Positions 47,801 through 56,439 of a stretch of DNA of 64,000 nucleotides are shown here, piece after piece. The stretch is from Cristatella mucedo (lineage: Eukaryota; Bryozoa; Phylactolaemata; Cristatellidae). Made by a program: the position numbers and the translations under genes. Location: positions 6,108,501 to 6,172,500 of the forward strand of contig WPIO01000007.1 in NCBI GenBank assembly GCA_009760855.2, read 5' to 3'. The number at the start of each line of letters is the position of its first letter. Position 1 is the first letter of the stretch. Under the pieces are notes generated by a model, which had not been told where the DNA came from, ran no database searches, and saw nothing but the letters and a program-made list of their open reading frames with translations.

Positions 47801-50800
47801 CACATCTACTTGTCACAGCATTTAGTAGGCTCCCATGATTCGTCCTTTATGTGCTTATGAGTGCTGACAACGTGCATGCTGCCACTAACCATACTTAATG
47901 CTGACCCTGTACATGTCACCTCTAATCATGTTATTCTTGTTGTTTATTGAGCACGCTATCACTAACCATTCGATCGAACTTCCTTTGCAGCAAATGTAAA
48001 GTGTCTAGAAAGAGATTGAGTTATCTGGGGGCGCTCTATAAAATGTATTATTATTATTACTACTATTATGGACCGAATCGTATACGGTTAAAGTGCTCTG
48101 GTTTAAAGCCTGCCTGCCTTCCAGATACGAGCCGACACTGATGAATAATGCGCAAATGGCAACAGTGCATCCAGTGGCTGAGCCGGGATTTTCATCTAGG
48201 AGGAGCGAGACATTCAAAATTTTCGTGCAGGTGGGGGCTAGACCAGCAATTAATGAACAATATTAAAGCGCTGGGTCGCTCACCGCAGTAAGTTGGGGGG
48301 GGGGGTTTGGAGCAAATGTACCTCTGCCCCCTCAGGCTCCCCACTGAGTGTACCGTACACGTTGTAGCTGTAACACTAGCCAGCGCGCAACCGGTAACGG
48401 GTCAGATTTCCCCTTATTACTTCATTCGTCCAACTACCGTTAGCTTTGGCTTAGCTCCTGAGCAGACAATAACCAGGATACCAACTAATGCCTAGGACTA
48501 TGACAAGCTAGGGAGGTGGCAACGTCGGTAGTGCAAAGGATACAAATAGCCTGAAGTGCTTCGACTGGAGTATCGAACTGCACAATGGCAAGCCCTCGGC
48601 TTTTTCCTTCGGAATCTTGCATAATTTCGGAACGTACAACATTGCCGGCCAAAGAGAAGACTTCTCTCAACTTCTTCCACGTGACCCGATAGTCCAGCTA
48701 AAAAGAAAAAGGTACGCATCATGCATGATGTTTATCTGCCTAGAGAATGGTCGAAAGCAATCCATGCAAGCAAATGCTAACAGCAATAAATGCAAAGCCA
48801 AATGATGGCACACTCTTACATTTGCAATGAACACCTGATTGGTAATCTGGCCCACATCTGAAATGCCAAGCTGTTGCAGGATATTCGGTGCAAGATTTGC
48901 CAGTAAATTGGCAATGGCAGATCCCGTGTTGCCGTTGCCCATAAGCCCTGGCTGAGGGTTAGGCATCAAGGAGGCAACTCCACCCATTGGGGCAAATGGT
49001 GGGCTGCCAAAAAGCCCAGCACCTCCTCCGCTGCCTCCGCCACTTTCGCCTCGAATGTCATTTTGATGACGCCGCCTATCTCTATCCGTTTCCTAAACAA
49101 GGAGTAGCTTTAAGTAAGAATAACCGTGTAAACGAGTAACTCAAAACAATGCAAGATCAAGCAAACCGGCAAAACTGTGTTGTCCTCTCTCACTTCACTG
49201 CTAACTTTTCACTAAACATAAATTTCCAAAACAGCAACCCTCACGATACAAAGAGAGCCAACACTTGGGTTCTGATGGATTTACAATAACAATTTTTCAG
49301 CACTAAGAAAATAAACAATTAGGCTGTTCGGCTCGTTGTAGGCTAACTTACTTCTCTCACTACAATTTTCCGACCAGCGATTTCATATCGGTGCATCTTG
49401 TCAGCTGCTTCCTGGGCTTTAACGATATCACGAAATTCGATTATCCCGGCACCACGAGACTTCCCGTCCGAAGTTTCGTACATGGAAACATAGCAATCAC
49501 CGACTGCAAATAAATACCAAGGGTAAGTCATGCTTCAGACATCTCTCTAATAAATTGCAATGTGCCCCAGAAACAAATGCCTACCGTGCTTTTTGAATAG
49601 ATCTTTAATGTCTTTCCACTTCATGTCGTATGGAATATTGCTAATGTATAAACGTTTTGACGTAATAACTCTTGGTTCTCTTTTTCCATCAGCAGATCCC
49701 GATCGGGAACGACTTCCACGTGCCACGGGAGAACGAGACCTACAATGCCGAGAGTTTGCCACGGTCTACGGCAAGTCGCATTGATGCAACACTCCGTAAG
49801 ACCAATAACATGCATAACTGCAATGACCAAACCTCCTTTAGATGAATTCCTTTGGAGACCGTGCATGTAGTTCGTATGCTCCCAAAGCCTGAAACTCCCT
49901 CCCGACCTGCGTCAGAACATCCCCTGACCTGACCACATTTAAAAAGAACTTTAAAACACTTATTTAGGACAGCATTTAGTGGGTCCCTGTGATTCGTTCT
50001 TCACGTGCTTATGTGTGCTGACACTGTGCATGCTGCCACTAACCACATTTGCATGCACCCCTAACCATGTTATTCTTTTTGTTTGTTTATCAAGCATGAT
50101 ATTACTCACCATTCCATTGCATTTCCCTTTGCAGCAAATGTAAAGCGCCTAGAGAGAGATTGAGTTCTCTGAGGGCGCTTTATCAAGTGCATTATTATTA
50201 CTATTATTATTATTATTTCTAGGCACTTGACATATGCTGCGATGGAAGCATGATCAAACGGTTAGTGGTAGCATTGTCCATGTCAACAAGCACAGCATGT
50301 TTAGAGGTGACATACACAGGGTCAGCATGCAGCAGATGCACCGAAACAAGCCGCAGCTCCATAACAAAAAGACACTTATTTGACTTTTAAGTACAATCGA
50401 GATAGTAATATGTTAACAGCTGTAACACATCAATTACATAACAATGTATTGGATCGTGGCGTAATCTAGGATGCACATTTCATCGCTAAGTATCGGGCAA
50501 GGTTGTCTAAAATGGCCATCAGACCCCTAAAAGTTTTGAACCTGTGTGAAGAAACAAGTTACTGCAACGTGCTGCAATCATGCGTGGTATGCAAAATAAG
50601 CTTATGGAACAGGTCAGCACAGGTCAGTACACGTTTATTGATCGATAGTGCTAAAATTAAGCAGCACTGCCATGATTTGCAAACTAGGCCACTACATTGG
50701 CTGAATGGGCCCTAGCAGCATTATTAGAATGCTAAGCAGTTAGCTTAGAGTCATTGTCCTATTGGAAAAATAAAATTATTATCTCTGCTAAGCTTTGTTG

Positions 50801-53800
50801 CACAATGTACTGCTACATTCTGGAGCAGTTCTACATTGACTTGCATCATAATGATGAGTATCTAATACAAGATGCCTAGTCCATTGCTACAGTAGAAAGA
50901 TCCCCAGATCGTGACACCTCTACTGAAGGCAATTACCATGGAAACCTTTATTGAGGTAACGACTCACACAGCATACATTAGCAAAGTTACCGAAAATGGC
51001 GAATTTACTTTTGCTACACCCTACGACTTTGCTCAAGCCTAGAGGAGGTCCGTGTGGTCATACCAACTCAGTGCCAACGAGCCGTTTTGAGCTTGACATT
51101 TCCAGCTTGACGGCTGAAGTGGGATTGCTTTTTCGATTCAAGCAAACATACTCAGGTCCATAAGTATTGATGCATCCCGGGAATAGTCCCAATTCTGATG
51201 CATTTGGGTTTACTGCTGAAGGTGGCTGCACAACCCGATATGAAGGTCAGGTTGGCTAACCTAGCAGTCAAAGAAAGCTGCTACAGGGTCCATGGTTACC
51301 AGGCAAACAGTCCCACGTCGACTTCCGGAGAACATTTTCCCGATAGGTGACCAAGAAAGCGCCTTGGCTGAGTAAGCGGCATGAGATGCTGCTATGAGCC
51401 AAACGCCACACTCACTGGACGCCCAAAGATGGGCAGTCGGTTTATTGGACAGGCGAAAGCCAATTTGAACTCTTCAGTAACAACAAACTTCGGGTTCAAG
51501 TAAGCCGAAGACAAGATACAGAATAAAAAGAAATAACAGCCGGCAAGATGCGGTGAAGTATGTCGGTGAGGGATTTAGGTTTGGGGCTCATTTTTCTACA
51601 GGTAATGGAGCACTGCCAAGGATTTCTGGCAATGTAGACCCGAATGTTTATATCAACTTGCTACAAAACATCAGCATTCCTAGCACCCGATGACTGTTGG
51701 GTGCCATCTTTTTTTTATCAGCAGTGCAATGACCCACCTAACGCACTGAAAGCCAGTCCACAAGTTTAGTCGACAAGGCTGTCGAGGTCATGGATTGGCC
51801 AAGTCAATCGCCGGATTTGAATCCCACGGATTCTCCGTGGGATTCAAATCCAAACGACCAACGTGTCGGCAGTAAAAGTATCGATCCCAACCCAAAAAGC
51901 AACCCAAACAACCCTTTTGACTGCAAAGTCTGTGGGACAGTATATACCACAAAAAATTACTCAGCGACTGATATTTTCGGTGTCACGCCGGGTGCAGGAG
52001 GCCCTCAAAAACTGAGGGGGACCTAATTTTACTACTTCGGAAGTTGAATGGTGCTACTCCGTCAGCTTTTAATAAAAATTACTTTGCAACATGGGCTGCT
52101 TTAGTGCAGTCGGAGAATTAAAGCGTAAACAGTCGTCAGATTGATGGCCTCAGTAAACAGTTATAGCCTTAGAATAAATTGCTCATTTAGGTGCTGTCTT
52201 ATCGCATCCCTACCAACTAGCTTACCAGTAGCAAGCTCCTGACTTTTAGCACAGGCCCTTGCAGGGGGGGGGGTAAGACAATGCCTCCAAGCTTGGCTCT
52301 TAATCAGTCAGCCCTTGCCGGCATACTGGCAACTGAGCAGTCGAGTCTCTTGGTATCCGAGGTACTGGTCGTAGCCATCATCTTCAGCTTGTACCTAACC
52401 ACAGTCTGACCAATTTGCAATTCTTTAGCAATTACAATGTTGTCAAGTTACGTTTAGGTGAAGTACCAATAGTGGGCACATCACAAATGCAGTCAAACTC
52501 GCTGGCCTTAAGCATGCCGATTGACAAAAACAAGCGATTAGGAAATGAGAATGGTTGGTGCACTGTAGATTTCGTAATATTGCACACACCTAAATACCAG
52601 CCAATACTTTTGCACTCGAGTGAACCTACACCAAATCATTATCACAAATATACAGAATAAAAACCAGCGACTTCCCACGAACCCAGCAGAAACACAATTG
52701 TTTGCCAGCCAGACTAAACAAAGGTCAAAGCATCAAATGTACGAACACGAGAGTACTGCATGGCTCTTCTTGCTTTACTATACGACTCGTCGGTCGAGCT
52801 GAATGAAGGAAAGCCCAAGCTTCGCCTTAGATTCCACTAAACTTCCTACAAACTTGGGGTCCTCGGGCAGGTGGTCCTTTCTGCTACCTAGTCATTTCTT
52901 GCATGCACCTCCCAGATACATCTCACAACACACTTTGTTCTATGAGTACAGAATGACGTCTAACGCCAGAAATGCCCAGAAAAGCCTTGCACTAATATAC
53001 CAGGAAAAGATGATCAGCCTAATTGGGCTCGGTGCACTTGAGGTGATGCTTAGCGAGCCAGTAGGCTGGACCAGTAACCTGGAGCCTGTAGGTCTGCGAT
53101 GATGAGAGCAGCTAGCCGTGTAGCTCGTTTAACGGCTGTGCAGAACAAGGAAAGAAGAACCAAGATAAAATAATTGACACGAACGAATATTTTATCCATG
53201 CAATGTTACAAAGCATATTTGCTCATCAAGTTGCATGCTTATATCGGCATCTTTATAAGCACCCTCGAAACCAAGGGGCACAACAGCCAATACAACTCTT
53301 TGAGCTATAGTTATGCTACCAACGCACTAAAGAGGCAGCAAGAATCGATTGGCATGAAAAACTTTTTTTAGACCAACGCGTGGCAAAGTCGAATTTTATT
53401 TGGGTTTTGACTGCAATTAATTCTGGGCAGTGTGGGCTTAAAAAGTGGGCTTAGAGAGCGGCTGGCTGTTAACGCTGTGCAGTTGAGCATTAATGTGCCA
53501 CCCCCTGCCTCCAATGCGATTGGTTGGTACGATCAAGGTCAATAGTTTCCCTAAAAAATTTTCCATGATTATCTTACGCCAAGACGACAGGGTGAGGTGA
53601 GTGGTTGCACACCCGTCCCGCGATTGCTTGCCAACGGAAAATGGTTGAACTGCAACCTCTACAGAACTATATGGAGCTCGGCAGACAAAACTGCATAAGG
53701 CAAGAGCACGGCCACACGCACGGAGCGCAAGTTCCATTCATGGATCTCCGTGAAAAGAAGACCCACATGCTTAACGAACAAGCCAGACTAACGCACATGA

Positions 53801-54615
53801 GTGAATCCGGTTGTATTTGACCCCTCATACGAAAATTCTAGATGGATTAGCATGGATCTGACCGCAAAGCAAGCTATACTATTAGAAAAACCCGGGAGTT
53901 GCTGTAATCGTGAAGCAGAAATACTCAGGTTTCGACTTTATCGGTCCTATCAGTACACCAATCTCCGTGCACAAAATCCAATCCCATGCACCAAATCAAC
54001 CAGTACATGTGGTTGCTAATGCACTAATATGACCTGTGGAAGTTCACGCTAGCCAGACATTAATGGGCGGGCGGCACGCTCGTATTCACACGTTAAAGAA
54101 TCCTGCATAGCTTGATCCTTGTAATTGTGCTCTTCAAATTCGCTACAACCCTACAGCAGTCGCACTTTTCAAATACTCCTTTAAAGTCCGGTTCATATAT
54201 AAAGGCAAGATAATGCGCCGAATGCAGCCAGAAGTAGAGAATATGGGCTCGTACCGAAAGCGAAAGGATCACAGCTTGTGGCATGGAAGCAACTAAAATG
54301 CACGCTATCATCTACAGCGATTTCTTAGCTTGGGTTATTTAATACTACCAGCCTCTCTGAGGACATCCATCCCTCAACAGGCGCAGAACTCCTTAAAACC
54401 AGAAGTACGATCTAGCCGGCATCTGCACATGCGCTCCCAACCGGCGTGGGGTAAAGGCCCGAGGCGCTCGCGCTCTATCAACGACATTAGGAAGAGGCAT
54501 CGTGAAGATATAATTAAAACTATTTTACGCGTTGTCATCGTGTGAAATACCTGCTTCTGCCCCGAGAATCGTCATCATACGGGGTAGGCGAATACCGCTC
54601 GTCTTTGGACGCCAT
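42370..54615 (-). CDS. hnRNP M / MYEF2-like RNA-binding protein, complete, 11 coding exons
   Basis: Exons on the minus strand: 54551-54615, 49585-49739, 49352-49503, 48820-49092, 48544-48697, 47057-47149, 46919-46966, 45923-46204, 43207-43520, 42805-42958, 42370-42449. All have GT-AG ends and join in phase into 589 residues, close to vertebrate MYEF2 (about 600). RRM1 is about 51-124 (RNP2 LYISNI, RNP1 KSRGAGIIEF at 88-97). RRM2 is about 210-286 (RNP2 VFIANL, RNP1 KSRGLAIVQF at 247-256). RRM3 is about 507-581 (RNP2 VFVRNL, RNP1 RSRGCGIVRF at 544-553). Residues about 314-500 are Gly/Ser/Tyr-rich, replacing the Met/Gly repeats of vertebrate hnRNP M. The N-terminus has an Arg/Ser-rich stretch. 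The family binds pre-mRNA in the nucleus and affects splicing. The start has a strong context (A at -3, G at +4). hnRNP M versus MYEF2 cannot be separated here; this may be the single pre-duplication orthologue. Confidence 0.94.
42805..42958 (-). CDS. hnRNP M-like exon 10 (RRM3)
   Basis: The exon is 154 nt, phase 0 to phase 1. It encodes LPFNFTWQMLKEIFKAAG, then YAEIK and RSRGCGIVRF (RNP1), ending AKRAI. LPF.FTW..LK..F is the diagnostic RRM3 sequence of hnRNP M/MYEF2. Confidence 0.96.
43207..43520 (-). CDS. hnRNP M-like exon 9 (linker and start of RRM3)
   Basis: The exon is 314 nt, entering in phase 1 and leaving in phase 0. It encodes DLTSLANLAASLNSNDL, a Gly run, an Asp/Arg-rich patch (DRDMGGGMRRDDRR), a Ser-rich patch, and ends MSVFVRN, the RNP2 strand of RRM3. 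Acceptor GCTGTAG, donor GTAAGT. Confidence 0.95.
43942..44783 (+). mobile_element. LINE family 1 copy in hnRNP M-like intron 8
   Basis: It begins abruptly at FQSDLSVDDHIS-type sequence, then MAKIRACLDKDTTSKLVHAF, VTSRLDFCNSLLAGRPA and LVCREH blocks with frameshifts, the 3' UTR, and an (ATT)n tail. It is antisense to the host gene. Confidence 0.87.
44803..44867. repeat. (GT)n microsatellite
   Basis: About 32 GT units in hnRNP M-like intron 8, some 20 bp after the tail of a LINE family 1 copy. Confidence 0.93.
45923..46204 (-). CDS. hnRNP M-like exon 8 (Gly/Ser/Tyr-rich repeats)
   Basis: The exon is 282 nt, phase 1 to phase 1, encoding a short leader and then about a dozen imperfect GGS / GGYGGG units with Gly, Ser and Tyr only. 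Such tracts promote weak multivalent contacts in hnRNP proteins. The repeat is also a DNA-level repeat, so length variation between individuals is likely. Confidence 0.92.
46919..46966 (-). CDS. hnRNP M-like exon 7 (micro-exon)
   Basis: The exon is 48 nt, phase 1 to phase 1, encoding GLKSIGTGLNLGPLS between acceptor TTTATAG and donor GTCAGT. The position and GL.GIG.GL pattern agree with the segment after RRM2 in hnRNP M. Because it is symmetric, it could be skipped without breaking the frame. Confidence 0.85.
47057..47149 (-). CDS. hnRNP M-like exon 6 (end of RRM2)
   Basis: The exon is 93 nt, phase 1 to phase 1. It encodes MFNNQTLFDRTMTVKMDK, the conserved FNGQLLFDRPM-type end of RRM2 in hnRNP M, and then a short spacer. 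Upstream intron 5 (about 1.4 kb) holds a LINE family 1 tail. Confidence 0.96.
47775..48068 (+). mobile_element. LINE family 1 3' UTR fragment in hnRNP M-like intron 5
   Basis: It has CACAGCATTTAGTAGG, the CATGCTGCCACTAACCA word, and the conserved end AGAGATTGAGTTATCTGG with an ATT tail. It is antisense to the gene. Confidence 0.75.
48165..48350. repeat. Third interspersed repeat family, copy 2
   Basis: GTGGCTGAGCCGGGATTTTC, GGTGGGGGCTAGACCAGCAA and TTAATGAACAATATTAAAGC parallel the 6.5-kb copy, followed by a run of ten G. It lies in intron 5 of the hnRNP M-like gene. Confidence 0.45.
48544..48697 (-). CDS. hnRNP M-like exon 5 (RRM2)
   Basis: The exon is 154 nt, phase 0 to phase 1. It begins LDYRVTWKKLREVF and carries EGKSRGLAIVQF (RNP1), ending ALQAI. 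It is the same length and phase as the RRM3 exon at 42805-42958. The acceptor has a long T-rich tract. Confidence 0.96.
48820..49092 (-). CDS. hnRNP M-like exon 4 (RRM1-RRM2 linker)
   Basis: The exon is 273 nt, phase 0 to phase 0. It encodes a Gly-, Met- and Asn-rich linker (GGVASLMPNPQPG and LLANLAPNILQQLG) and ends with NQVFIAN, the first strand of RRM2. The intron falls right after the RNP2 core, as at RRM3. Confidence 0.94.
49352..49503 (-). CDS. hnRNP M-like exon 3 (second half of RRM1)
   Basis: The exon is 152 nt, with acceptor TTTGCAG and donor GTAAGT, leaving in phase 0. It carries DGKSRGAGIIEF (RNP1) and MHRYEIAGRKIVVRE, matching the position of the KYDLSGRPL-type end of RRM1 in the family. 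Confidence 0.95.
49585..49739 (-). CDS. hnRNP M-like exon 2 (RS stretch, start of RRM1)
   Basis: The exon is 155 nt, entering in phase 2 and leaving in phase 1. It encodes an Arg/Ser-rich stretch, then the first half of RRM1 with RLYISNIPYDMKWKDIKDLF. IP(Y/F)D...W...KDL is the hnRNP M RRM1 signature. Acceptor TTGTAG, donor GTAGGC. The next intron is only 81 nt. Confidence 0.94.
49848..50215 (+). mobile_element. LINE family 1 3' end in hnRNP M-like intron 1
   Basis: It starts at TCCTTTGGAGACCGTGCA (C-terminal FGDRAFS-type codons) about 110 bp from exon 2, then the 3' UTR and an ATT tail. It is antisense to the gene and well preserved. Confidence 0.82.
50216..50340 (-). mobile_element. LINE family 1 3' UTR piece, inverted next to another copy
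   Basis: Read on the minus strand, it carries the family 3' UTR words ahead of TAGAAAT. It abuts the tail of the plus-strand copy at 50215, giving a tail-to-tail inverted pair. The last about 40 bases of this copy are missing at the junction. Confidence 0.65.
51230..51870 (+). pseudogene. Tc1-like transposase pseudogene
   Basis: Broken frames give in order: KKA.WLSKRHEM and THWTPKDGQSVYW near 51350-51455, SQFELFSNNKLRVQVSRRQ near 51460-51510, FSTGNGALPRISGNVDPNVY near 51590-51655, QCNDPPNALKA near 51725-51757, and VMDWPSQSPDLNP near 51790-51828. These match, in order, the W(T)..DW..V.(W)SDES.F.LF, RRR, GCFS..G.G.L..I.G, QDNDPKHTSKA and LDWP.QSPDLNPIENLWD blocks of Tc1 transposases. The block with the third catalytic Asp/Glu reads PTDSPWD, so that residue appears lost. 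Frameshifts and stops make it dead. It lies in intron 1 of the hnRNP M-like gene, antisense. Terminal inverted repeats were not identified. Confidence 0.8.
51813..51851. repeat. Perfect 18-bp inverted repeat with 3-base loop
   Basis: GGATTTGAATCCCACGGA, loop TTC, then its exact complement. It overlaps the DLNP region of the Tc1 pseudogene and looks like a local fold-back of transposase sequence. Confidence 0.9.
51871..54550. other. hnRNP M-like intron 1, right part
   Basis: Open frames up to 99 codons show no motif. No repeat family was recognised between the Tc1 pseudogene and exon 1. Confidence 0.45.
54551..54615 (-). CDS. hnRNP M-like exon 1 (start)
   Basis: The exon is 65 nt, with ATG at 54615-54613 in the context ACAAAATGG and donor CAG|GTATTT. 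It encodes MASKDERYSPTP, then YDDDSRGRS and a split Arg codon. The acidic/polar start leads directly into the Arg/Ser-rich start of exon 2. The intron that follows is about 4.8 kb and holds a Tc1 pseudogene and LINE copies. Confidence 0.85.
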
Positions 54616-56439
54616 TTTGTCAGCGACTTTGATTGAACGTAACGTGTGCTTTCGCGGATATCTCTATCTAGTGCAACTGAGTTCCGCTCACTGACCTATC
54701 TATTAAACACTCAAATAATAAAATCTTAATTTTATTAAATTTATTTTCACGTTAAATTGAAAAGGCGCTGAGTGGCTATTGCGAGAAGCTCTTGCGCCGG
54801 GTACGTGTATTCATGCGCGAGTTCCATGCCCCTCCCGCCCTGCCATCGAAATTCAAACGGGGACATCTGGGTCTGGTTAGTGCATTGGTGAGATCGCACA
54901 CCTAGATTCAAATAACAATAATTTGATACTTATATAGACCCCTATGAGACGTAATTTCTTCCTAATCACATATCAAAGTGCTGCAAAAGAAGGATGTCAA
55001 TTGGTTAGAGACGACATGTCGAGTCAGAAGTACGAATAAGCACGCTCAGGACAATTCAGACTGACGGAGCCAAAAATGTGATTAACAGGGGATCTTATAG
55101 TTTGCACTACTTAATGACATCTAGTCGGAGGCTTTCGTGACTTCAGTCGTGAGTGAGTTCCTAGCTTTGGACCCTGCGAAGGGAAACCAGTCTCCGTGTT
55201 CGATTAGAGACGCAATTAAACGACGAGTCGGAAGAGCAGTTAGTGCGATGTGGTGTCTGATTAAGAAGTGCTGCGGATTAAGCCACCACACAGCGACGCG
55301 CGGCGGCGCTCGAAGCCTTCTCTAGGCCATTCTCCACTAGCGCGAGACCTGGGCGCGGGGGCGGGGCTGAAGCCCGTATAGGTATGGCTGCAGAGGTGGA
55401 GATGGGCTGCCCATCCCAAGTCATTAAGTGTGAATATTCGTGTGAGCATTCGCAAACCCGAAAATCGAGTCGACAATGCAACAGGCAGTGTATTAACGAT
55501 CACGGTAAGCCACACGGGACCTCACGACCGCCACGGCTGATCTTAGCCCAGGAGAATCTCACCGTGCATTATTGGATCATCAGTCCTCCCTCCTTCATCG
55601 ACTTCCGCCGACGTCGTACGCACACGCGGTCCAGCGACCCAGCACCCTTGCTTCCTATGGATAGCCGACAGCCCATCGGTCGGCTTCTTAGCCGATCGGA
55701 CAGCAGTTCAAGCCATTCATCCTTCGTCGAAACTTGCCCGGTGGCCTCCTTGGCGCGCGCGCACATACCTCCTCTCGGAGGCCCGATATTCCCCACCTGG
55801 CAGTCGGTTACCGGGCGGCTCTAGACGAGCAGGAGAGTGGCTTTAGGCACTCGTCGGGCGAAGCGCGTTTGCTTCACCGCGGAGAATTTGCCTTACTTTG
55901 TTTTCCTACGCTTTATCAAGTGCACTATTAGTAGTAGTAGTAGTAGTTGCGCGGGTTAACACAGATGCTAGAGCGGCACTTGCTGGCCAGCCACTGGTGT
56001 CAGATTCCAGAGGGTTCCTGTCGTTCTCTTTTCGAGCGGGCAACGACATTTCTGAAGCTGTTAAGTAAGCCAATTTTTTAGATAGCTCTAAAGACGCGCA
56101 CCGAACGTAGCGTAGTAATTATGCAACGCCGACATTTCCCGCGATTTTTTCACGGCCATAAATTAGTACTGAATATCGAGAATGTAAATATAATGCTTGC
56201 GGAGGCTTGTTGGCTCCGCAGACTCAGCGTGCTGCTGCAGAGAATGCAACCCACTATTTAGATGTCTAGGGCTGAAAAAGCTGTTAGATTAGCCTTCGGC
56301 GTGAACGTTTAGCCTCAGTTTTCAGATGAGCTATTACTATTTTTCAGGGGATCGCACGCTTAGAAAATCCAAATGAGTACTCCTGTATAAATAGGCTTAA
56401 ACATGGTCGAGTAGATAGATATAGTAGATAAGAGGCATT
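54616..56439. other. 5' flank of the hnRNP M-like gene
   Basis: GC-rich between about 55100 and 55880. A plus-strand ATG at 55384 opens a frame of about 40 codons to a donor-like GGTAAGCC near 55504, which could be a divergent first exon but is unsupported. A LINE tail lies at 55905-55948. Confidence 0.35.
55905..55948 (+). mobile_element. LINE family 1 terminal tail remnant
   Basis: CGCTTTATCAAGTGCACTAT followed by (TAG)n matches the terminal bases of LINE family 1. It lies in the GC-rich block upstream of the hnRNP M-like gene. Confidence 0.5.
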
